From an uncultured Lachnospiraceae bacterium (lineage in GTDB: Bacteria; Bacillota; Clostridia; Lachnospirales; Lachnospiraceae): a stretch of DNA of 54,233 nt. Positions 48,534-54,233 of the stretch are shown here, in pieces. The notes under the pieces are model-generated. The model was not told the origin of the DNA. It did not search any database and was given only the letters and a program-made list of their open reading frames with translations. Made by a program: the position numbers and the translations under genes. Location: the NCBI GenBank assembly GCA_947588995.1, contig CANPZI010000019.1, positions 1 through 54,233 on the forward strand, given 5' to 3'. Every line of letters begins with the position of its first letter. The stretch's first letter is position 1.

Positions 48534-50183
48534 TCAGCTGCCGAGCGTGTTCAGTATATGTTCCAGCATCTCGTCCACCACGTTGATGTAGCGGCTGGAT
48601 GCGTTGTAGGCATTCTGGAATTTGATCATATTGGCGAGCTCCTCGTCCGACGAGACGCCCACAACCTGTTCCCTGGCATTCATCAGCGCGTCGGTTGCCA
48701 CCGTCTGCGTCTCCTGCACGCCCCGCATGACCGACCCGCTGTTCGCCACCTGGCCGACAAGGTTCGTGTAGTAGTCGTTGAAGCACAGCGGCGTCTGCAC
48801 ATTGGGATTCAGCGTATAGATTCTCTCCTCGAAGGCTTCCTTGAGCTTCTCCATCGCCGGATTGTCCTCAGAGTGCTCATCCAGGCGGAACTTTAAGAGC
48901 GCCGGATTCTGGCGGAGCTCCTGATTGATGGTCAGATTGGAGACCGTCCAGTCGTCGTACTCGTTGAGCTTCTGAAAAAGCTGGTAGGGATCGCCGTTCT
49001 CGTCCCGCAGATAACCTATCTCGTTGTCCGGGTCCACACGGTCCGCCTCCCAGGCGATAATATCATTGATCTTCGTCACGATGGAGTGTACCAGCTGATC
49101 GAATTCCGCCTCCACGTTCATGATCACCGACTGTGAGATATTGCGGTTATACCAGCCGGCCTCATACTGACCGTCCGCGTTGATATCCTGCAGTTCCCGG
49201 TAAGTCGCCCTGTGATCGCCTCTCGCGAGCAGCATACTCTTCAGGGAACCGATATCGGTATTCAGATCGGAGGATACGGTTCTGGTCAGATCGAAAACTT
49301 TCGCGCCCTCGATGCCCTCCTCCGTGACCACCCGCTTGCCGTCCTCATCATAGCTGGCTTTCGCGAGCATTCTCCAGTAGGGCGTATAGAAGCCCGTCTT
49401 GGAATCCGTATACAGATCGATGGTATTGACCAGCCCGCCCTTGACCAGATCCACGTCCTCGAGCCTGACGCTCATATAGCCCGTAATGTCCTCGCTGAAC
49501 GTGATATTCGCCATCTTGGACAGTTCGTCCAGAAGATAGTTTCTTCTGTCCCGCAGGTCGTTGGCGTGCTCCTTGCCGGACTCGATCGCCACGATCTTCC
49601 GGTTCAGCTGCTCGATCTGTTCCGCGTAGCTGTTGATCTTGTTCACATCCCCGATGATCTCCTCGTTCAGGTTATCCTGATACTGTCCGAGGCTCGTGTA
49701 GACCGCCGACGCCTTGGTGACGAACTCATAGGATCTCGTCACGAACAGATTCTGGTTGACCGCGCTGGTGGGATCCTTGCTGAGTTCCTGCACCGCTTTC
49801 CACAGCTCGTCTATGGATTCCGAGAACTCGTGGCCGACGATGGAGCCGCCGCCCTGTCCCTCGCCCAGAATATACTCTATCTCTTCCAAAGCCTCGGCCG
49901 AAACGTCATAGAAAGCGTTGCGCCCCGACTCGCGGCGATATCTCTTATCCAGGAATAAATCTCTCTCTTGTCTTGTGAGGGTATAGTTGACACCGAGACC
50001 GATCTGCTGCCAGTTCGGCCTGCCCTTGGCGAGCGTCGTGTACGACCTCGTCCCCTGGGAGACCTGCTGCCTGGTATATCCTACGGTGTCCAGATTAGAC
50101 ATGTTGTGCGCCGTCGTGTTCAGCGCATTATTTGAACTCTGTAAGCCGGATACGCCTACCCAAAAACTGCCCATCAATGACAT
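48534..50183 (-). CDS. flgK: Hook-filament junction protein FlgK (HAP1), copy 2
   Basis: 549-residue paralogue of the next gene downstream: GSFWVGVSGLQSSNNALNTT, HNMSNLDTVGYTRQQVSQG, EHANDLRDRRNYLLDELSKM near residue 208 and the ending ANMIKFQNAYNASSRYINVVDEMLEHIL. Directly downstream of flgN (20 bases). Its match to FlgK termini is as good as that of copy 1, so which one is the main HAP1 cannot be decided from the sequence. Confidence 0.93.
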   Translation of the reverse strand: MSLMGSFWVGVSGLQSSNNALNTTAHNMSNLDTVGYTRQQVSQGTRSYTTLAKGRPNWQQIGLGVNYTLTRQERDLFLDKRYRRESGRNAFYDVSAEALEEIEYILGEGQGGGSIVGHEFSESIDELWKAVQELSKDPTSAVNQNLFVTRSYEFVTKASAVYTSLGQYQDNLNEEIIGDVNKINSYAEQIEQLNRKIVAIESGKEHANDLRDRRNYLLDELSKMANITFSEDITGYMSVRLEDVDLVKGGLVNTIDLYTDSKTGFYTPYWRMLAKASYDEDGKRVVTEEGIEGAKVFDLTRTVSSDLNTDIGSLKSMLLARGDHRATYRELQDINADGQYEAGWYNRNISQSVIMNVEAEFDQLVHSIVTKINDIIAWEADRVDPDNEIGYLRDENGDPYQLFQKLNEYDDWTVSNLTINQELRQNPALLKFRLDEHSEDNPAMEKLKEAFEERIYTLNPNVQTPLCFNDYYTNLVGQVANSGSVMRGVQETQTVATDALMNAREQVVGVSSDEELANMIKFQNAYNASSRYINVVDEMLEHILNTLGS

Positions 50184-50203
50184 AACTCTACCGTCCTCAA
50201 CAA

Positions 50204-50722
50204 TTACTGTTTGGCGTCGAATGCCTTGCTGCTCGTGCCGATCACGTCGCCCGTACTGTACGCGCCCCTGTTATAGTTGGCCGTCTCGGGCGCCTTGTTC
50301 ATCGACTGCAGAACATTCATGTTGAACTGCACCAGCTCCAGCGCCTGCTCGATCAATTCCCGGTTCTGCTCGTTGACGCGCTTCACGTTCCGCACGTTCT
50401 CCTGTAGCCTGTCGAACGCAGCCGCCAGTTTTTCCTGCTCCTCAGGCCTTGACGCCAGCATTTTGATCAAATCTACGATTTTTAAATTGGCAACATCCTT
50501 GTTAAGCACATTCGCAATATCATCGGTAGCTTCTGTCCTCTGGGCATCCAGATGGTTGATCCTGCTCACTATGATTTGCTCATCATCCGTGATTTTTGAT
50601 AATTCGTCCAGGTCCTCAGACACAATGACGGGAGTCTTGCGCATGGACAAAGCGAGAAGTTTCTCATATTCCTGACTTTCCTGTTCCAGTACGTCAATCA
50701 GAACTTCCATTAAACTCGCCAC
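50204..50722 (-). CDS. flgN: Flagellar export chaperone FlgN
   Basis: 172-residue helical chaperone for FlgK and FlgL. MEVLIDVLEQESQEYEKLLALSMRK (parts MEVLIDVLEQ and EYEKLLALSMRK) and KITDDEQIIVSRINHLDAQR are family-like; the last 35 residues are unstructured. The start is GTG at 50722 with AAGGAGAG about 11 bases upstream. It sits between flgM and flgK, its clients being encoded directly after it. Confidence 0.93.
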   Translation of the reverse strand: MASLMEVLIDVLEQESQEYEKLLALSMRKTPVIVSEDLDELSKITDDEQIIVSRINHLDAQRTEATDDIANVLNKDVANLKIVDLIKMLASRPEEQEKLAAAFDRLQENVRNVKRVNEQNRELIEQALELVQFNMNVLQSMNKAPETANYNRGAYSTGDVIGTSSKAFDAKQ

Positions 50723-50746
50723 GGCAAAATCTCTCCTTCACTGTGC

Positions 50747-51028
50747 CTACAGACTCTCAATCTCCTCGTACTTCCTCATCAGCTTCTCCGCAAAACTCTC
50801 GCCGCTCACCTGATAGGTGCCGTTTGCGATGCCTGCCTTGATGGGAGCCGTCAGTTCTTCCCTGATATCGTCAGCCGCGGCAACCGCGTTCTTCGCGGTC
50901 TGAATATCTTTGCCGATGCTGGAAATCTGTATCCGGTCAGAGGAAGCCGCTTTTGCTTTTTCCTGCGTTTTCGCGGGTTTCTTCGCATTGTACAGCTGCT
51001 GAACCTGCGTGTAAGCCTCGATACGCAT
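50747..51028 (-). CDS. flgM: Anti-sigma-28 factor FlgM
   Basis: 93-residue inhibitor of SigD/FliA that is exported through the finished hook. After a disordered Lys/Ala-rich N-terminus, the segment SDRIQISSIGKDIQTAKNAV and the helix LTAPIKAGIANGTYQVSGESFAEKLM (parts PIKAGIANGTYQVS and FAEKLM) are the sigma-binding features. It is the first gene behind a SigD promoter, so SigD induces its own inhibitor. Confidence 0.96.
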   Translation of the reverse strand: MRIEAYTQVQQLYNAKKPAKTQEKAKAASSDRIQISSIGKDIQTAKNAVAAADDIREELTAPIKAGIANGTYQVSGESFAEKLMRKYEEIESL

Positions 51029-51066
51029 AATGACTCTCCTTTCCGCAATAAATCTTTACACTATTT

Positions 51067-51093
51067 GTATCGGACATTTCCCGCAAGACTTTA
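51067..51093 (-). promoter_or_regulatory. SigD promoter of flgM-flgN-flgK-flgK-flgL-fliW-csrA
   Basis: On the minus strand TAAA (51093-51090) and TCCGATAC are separated by 15 bases. The expected start is about 30 bases before the flgM ATG. Confidence 0.88.
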
Positions 51094-51128
51094 GAGATGA
51101 ATTGACTTTTTCTTTTTTTGTCCCGCGA

Positions 51129-52001
51129 TCAGGGGCACAATGCCCGCCGCGCCAGCTCCAGGCAGCCCAGTATTCCCTGATCGTCGTGCAGGCTCGCCGG
51201 CACGATATAGCTGTCCATGTCGCCAAGCGCCGCCGCCTGCAGATAACCGCCCAGCATCTCTGTTGTTTTACGGCGTATCAACGGAAAAAGCTGCTCCTGA
51301 TGCATGACACCGCCGCCCAGAATGATCTTCTCCGGCGACAGCGTCAGGATATAACCCGTCAGCGCCTGCGCCAGATAATCCGCCTCCAGCTCCCAGACCT
51401 CGGCACGGTCCGCAAGAAGGGCGGCCTTCTCTCCCCATCTCTCCTCTATGGCCGGCCCGGAAGCCAAGCCCTCCAGACAATCCCTGTGGTACGGGCAGCG
51501 CCCCTTATATCCGTCGTCCGCCCTGTGGCTGACCGGCACATGTCCCGCCTCGGGGTGCTGCATGCCGTGGAGCAGCTTTCCTTCTATATAGATGCCCGCG
51601 CCGATGCCGGTGCCGACAGTCACATAGACGACACAACTTAGGCCCTGTGCCTGCCCGAAAACCGCCTCGCCGAGCACGGCGGCGTTCACGTCCGTGTCGA
51701 AACCGACAGGACAGTGCAGCGCAGCCGCGAACGCGCCCACGATATCATAGTCCCGCCAGCCCTGCTTCGGCGTAGAGGTGATATAGCCATAGCGGGGGGA
51801 GTGTTCCTGCAGTTCCACCGGCCCGAAGCAGCCGATTCCCAGCGCCTCTACGCCATGCTCCGCAAAATATGCCGTCATCCGCGGCACGCTCACAGACGGC
51901 ACATCCGTCGGTATAGTCATTCTGTCCAAAATCCTGCCCGTCTCATCGCCTATGGCGCACACCATCTTCGTGCCGCCTGCCTCCAACGCACCCAGTTTCA
52001 T
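51129..52001 (-). CDS. ROK-family fructokinase
   Basis: 290-residue sugar kinase making fructose 6-phosphate. The N-terminal phosphate-binding LGALEAGGTKMVCAIG, GIGCFGPVEL near residue 75, TVGTGIGAGIYIEG near 128 and the zinc-binding His/Cys set in CPYHRDCLEGLASGPAIEE match bacterial ROK fructokinases. The start MKLGALEAG (52001) is chosen over an upstream ATG because it matches the family and has AGAGG before it. It follows the dehydratase-type operon on the minus strand with a 28-base gap, and precedes the flgM promoter. No obvious sugar transport gene is near. Confidence 0.9.
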   Translation of the reverse strand: MKLGALEAGGTKMVCAIGDETGRILDRMTIPTDVPSVSVPRMTAYFAEHGVEALGIGCFGPVELQEHSPRYGYITSTPKQGWRDYDIVGAFAAALHCPVGFDTDVNAAVLGEAVFGQAQGLSCVVYVTVGTGIGAGIYIEGKLLHGMQHPEAGHVPVSHRADDGYKGRCPYHRDCLEGLASGPAIEERWGEKAALLADRAEVWELEADYLAQALTGYILTLSPEKIILGGGVMHQEQLFPLIRRKTTEMLGGYLQAAALGDMDSYIVPASLHDDQGILGCLELARRALCP

Positions 52002-52029
52002 CTCTCTACCTCTTGCTCTTGATTTATTT

Positions 52030-52746
52030 TTATTGCTGCGCGGCAAAGTGGAGTTGGCGCAGCCCCTCGACCTCGTCGCACACCGGCTTCAGCCTGCAGG
52101 AGGCGCAGTCCATGACCAGACCGTGAAAGATCTCGTTCAGGGACTCCGTGACGGCGTCCATCCTGCGCGCCGCCTCCCCGAACGCCTCATAGGGGAAAGC
52201 CGGCTCCGTGATAAAATAAATGCGCACACCCAGCACTTCCGGGTGCGCGTGATAGGCGCGCAGGAACACATCGCCCGCCTGCGCGAAGCCGAGCCCCGCC
52301 CGCAGCGCCGCCCTGCCGACGCGCACCGGCTCCCTGTGGGCCGCCGCCGAGATCCGCATCATGAATCCCTCCGGCCGCACCCGGTACCTGGTGTAGTCCA
52401 GACGGCGCAGCACCCGATAGGCCTCCTCTCTCTCCCGCCACGCGCCCTCGTCCACCCGCAGGAGCGCCAGACGCGCATAGGGAGCGTCCTGCCCGATGTC
52501 CCCCAGATCCGGCCCGCACACCACGATCTCATCCCGCACGCCGATGTCCGAGGTAAACGCCGTGCCGCTGCAGGCGGGCAGACCGCCGCCGCCCAGCTCG
52601 TAGGCCGTGTCTTCCTTAAAAAGGATCTTCTGTTCGCTCTCCTGCGGCCAGATCGGCCCCGCATCCGCGCCCGCCTCGATGCGCCTGCGGATAAAAGGCG
52701 CCAGCATGGCCTCACAGCCGGCGATCAGCTCGTCATACAGATTCAT
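52030..52746 (-). CDS. Unknown protein next to dehydratase activase, possibly CODH/ACS beta-like
   Basis: 238-residue soluble protein, MNLYDELIAG to HFAAQQ. The middle block GVRDEIVVCGPDLGDIGQDAPYARL (parts GVRDEIVVCGPDLG and QDAPYARL) and a C-terminal C-x2-C-x5-C (CASCRLKPVC) followed by DEVEGL suggest a metal or iron-sulfur site. I recall weak similarity of such genes to the beta subunit of CO dehydrogenase/acetyl-CoA synthase, but cannot confirm it here. GGAG precedes the ATG, and it overlaps the one-TM gene by 14 bases, so it is in the operon with the activase. Confidence 0.55.
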   Translation of the reverse strand: MNLYDELIAGCEAMLAPFIRRRIEAGADAGPIWPQESEQKILFKEDTAYELGGGGLPACSGTAFTSDIGVRDEIVVCGPDLGDIGQDAPYARLALLRVDEGAWREREEAYRVLRRLDYTRYRVRPEGFMMRISAAAHREPVRVGRAALRAGLGFAQAGDVFLRAYHAHPEVLGVRIYFITEPAFPYEAFGEAARRMDAVTESLNEIFHGLVMDCASCRLKPVCDEVEGLRQLHFAAQQ

Positions 52747-52921
52747 CTTTCTTCTCCGCCGCCTTTTTCTCCCGCTTTGCCCTGCCTCTGTCATATATTT
52801 TGTTCATCACGGGAATCATCGCCGCGGCCAGCTTCATATCCAGATTCAGAAAATACACCGCGAGGCTTAAGAGAAACAGTGCGGCGGCCACAGCCGCTAT
52901 GATCAGCAGAATCTTGAGCAT
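52733..52921 (-). CDS. Small single-span membrane protein
   Basis: 62 residues: one hydrophobic helix from about 3 to 25 (LKILLIIAAVAAALFLLSLA), then a short soluble tail ending in a run of Lys and Glu (KREKKAAEKKDESV). The ATG overlaps the activase stop as TGATG, and its end overlaps the next gene, so it is translated in series with both. Function unknown; it might tether one of the neighbours to the membrane. Confidence 0.7.
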   Translation of the reverse strand: MLKILLIIAAVAAALFLLSLAVYFLNLDMKLAAAMIPVMNKIYDRGRAKREKKAAEKKDESV

Positions 52922-53715
52922 CACCTGTTCCTTCCTTTCTGTCTCGCATACTCCGCGGCCCCCAGCGCGCCCATCAGCTGCGGATCCACGGAAAGCGCGA
53001 TGACCTTTAGCTTCAGCACTTTCTCAATCGCGTCTTTCAGGCCCTCATTCTTGGCGCAGCCGCCTGTCAGCGCCACGCTGTCCGTCGCGCCGGCTTTTTT
53101 CGCCATGACGAAGCATCTCTTCGCCACCGACATCTCGATTCCCGCCGCGATCTCCTCCATCGGCTTGCCCTCCCCGACGAGAGAGATCACCTCGCTCTCC
53201 GCAAAGACAGTGCACTGCGCCGTGATCGGAATCACATTCTTCGCGCGCAGCGACAGCCGGGAGAACTCGTCGAGCGGCATCTCGAAAGCGTTCGCCATCG
53301 TCTCAAAAAACCGTCCCGTCCCCGCGGCGCACTTGTCGTTCATCGCAAAATCCAGGACCGTGCCGTCCGCATCCACCGCGATGCCTTTCACATCCTGTCC
53401 GCCGATGTCGATAATCGCCTTCACCTCCGGGTTCACCACGTGCACGCCCATCGCGTGACAGCTGATCTCCGAAATGTTCTCGTCCGCAAAAGGCACCTTG
53501 TTGCGCCCGTAGCCCGTACCCACGAGATAGGCCAGCTCTCTCGCCTCCCGCAGGTCAGGGATCTGCGCCACTGCCTCGTCCAGAGCGGCCTGTGCGCTGA
53601 GCACGGGATTGATCCTGCTCCTGCTCGTCACATGGGCGGCAATCCCGCCTGTCTCGTCCAGGATGACGCATTTGGTATAGGTACTTCCGGCATCACAGCC
53701 GCCAAAATATTGCAT
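52921..53715 (-). CDS. hgdC: 2-hydroxyacyl-CoA dehydratase activase
   Basis: 264-residue ATP-driven activator that passes one electron to a 2-hydroxyacyl-CoA dehydratase. The ASKHA fold motifs GCDAGSTYTKCVI, IDIGGQDVKGI and LTGGCAKNEGL are present. The two cysteines that bind the bridging [4Fe-4S] cluster of the dimer are in NDKCAAGTGRFFE (near residue 127) and ITAQCTVFAESE (near 166). The start MQYFGGCDAG has GGAGGAG upstream. It lies 122 bases after the dehydratase subunit gene. Confidence 0.93.
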   Translation of the reverse strand: MQYFGGCDAGSTYTKCVILDETGGIAAHVTSRSRINPVLSAQAALDEAVAQIPDLREARELAYLVGTGYGRNKVPFADENISEISCHAMGVHVVNPEVKAIIDIGGQDVKGIAVDADGTVLDFAMNDKCAAGTGRFFETMANAFEMPLDEFSRLSLRAKNVIPITAQCTVFAESEVISLVGEGKPMEEIAAGIEMSVAKRCFVMAKKAGATDSVALTGGCAKNEGLKDAIEKVLKLKVIALSVDPQLMGALGAAEYARQKGRNR

Positions 53716-53837
53716 ACTTCTCCTCCATCCGGGCAGCACTGCGCCCTTTTTCCGCGGGAAACCCCGCCACAGAATCCCTGTGCGGCAAGATAAACAAAAT
53801 TCGCCTGTCCGATTGCCCGGCTGCCGTCAGTCTGCCT

Positions 53838-54233
53838 CTACCACGCCAGCTCGTCGTCGATCTCCTCCAGGCTCGGATCCAACGGCTCCTCCCGCAGGAC
53901 CGTGCGCATGTAGCGGTTTACCTCCGTCCGCATATCCTTGCGGGAAACCCCGCGCGCGTCCATCAGCCCGTGCGTCGCCCACACCAGACGAATGCCGTGG
54001 GCTCTGGCCTCCTCCTCGAACAGGCCGTGATAGCCCGACATGGATTTGCAGCCCATATGCGCGTACATGATCACCATATCTACCTGAAAACTCTCACAGA
54101 AACGCCACAGATCGGCCACGCCCACCTCATAGCCGCCGTTGGAGCGGCTGCGCATGATCATCTTTTCATACAGATAGGCCAGATCGTAGACCGCCTTATC
54201 CTTGTCCTGGGTGTCGATCATCCTGGTGGAACA
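53838..54233 (-). CDS. 2-hydroxyacyl-CoA dehydratase subunit, C-terminal part
   Basis: About 131 residues continuing beyond the right edge; the frame is open to the last base. The segment CESFQVDMVIMYAHMGCKSMSG (parts CESFQVDMVIMYAHM and GCKSMSG) resembles the C-terminal FldB/HgdB/HgdA pattern, where a cysteine ligates the subunit's iron-sulfur cluster. The adjacent activase supports the call. Substrate (hydroxyglutaryl-, lactoyl- or phenyllactoyl-CoA) cannot be told from this fragment. Confidence 0.8.
   Translation of the reverse strand, partial: CSTRMIDTQDKDKAVYDLAYLYEKMIMRSRSNGGYEVGVADLWRFCESFQVDMVIMYAHMGCKSMSGYHGLFEEEARAHGIRLVWATHGLMDARGVSRKDMRTEVNRYMRTVLREEPLDPSLEEIDDELAW

Overview
The window looks like a chromosomal segment of a motile anaerobic Firmicute, most likely a Lachnospiraceae (Clostridia) member of moderate to high GC. 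The evidence is the rpmG-secE-nusG-rplKA / rplJL-rpoBC / rpsL-rpsG-fusA-tuf order, a Firmicute-type flagellar cluster (FlgM, FlgN, FlgK, FlgL, FliW, CsrA, FlaG, FliD, FliS, flagellin), SigD (sigma-28) type promoters and, at the right edge, a 2-hydroxyacyl-CoA dehydratase/activase locus typical of clostridial fermentation. No tRNA, rRNA, CRISPR array or insertion sequence was recognised.

Layout. 1-260: tail of an unrecognised AT-rich gene ending in a perfect 23-bp inverted repeat. 290-18612 (minus strand): the transcription/translation superlocus in four transcriptional blocks. rpmG-secE-nusG-rplK-rplA ends at a terminator. capA and a coiled-coil gene follow. rplJ-rplL-rpoB-rpoC is preceded by an L10 leader and has an extra rpoB promoter. 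rpsL-rpsG-fusA-tuf has an extra tuf promoter. capA and its neighbour interrupt the usual rplA-rplJ junction. 18660-20370 (plus): a long structured leader and an orphan FliD-like gene. 20414-22160 (minus): an orphan biotin-dependent carboxyltransferase with a consensus promoter.

22246-38892: a glycosyltransferase island around the flagellin gene. It holds UDP-galactopyranose mutase with an HTH regulator, three free-standing GT2-TPR proteins and one fused to a CgeB-like domain, three separate CgeB/DUF3880-like transferases, a plain GT2, a GT2-DUF4422 fusion, a GT8 and a DtxR-like regulator. A further CgeB-like gene sits at 42.8 kb, divergent from flaG. The placement around fliC and inside the flaG-fliD-fliS operon suggests flagellin or flagellar-filament glycosylation (inference).

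37.6-51.1 kb: flagellar late genes under three SigD-type promoters (TAAA-N15-CCGATA) upstream of fliC, flaG and flgM. The fliC leader carries a hairpin-loop AUGGA plus an AAGGA at the Shine-Dalgarno, matching the CsrA/FliW homeostasis circuit, and fliW-csrA is encoded in the same window. 51.1-54.2 kb (minus): ROK fructokinase, an ACS-like unknown, a one-TM protein, the ATP-dependent dehydratase activase and a 2-hydroxyacyl-CoA dehydratase subunit truncated by the window edge.

The most interesting material is the glycosyltransferase island, with its domain fusions and embedded metal-type regulator, together with the FlgM/SigD/CsrA/FliW control elements readable in the DNA around it.
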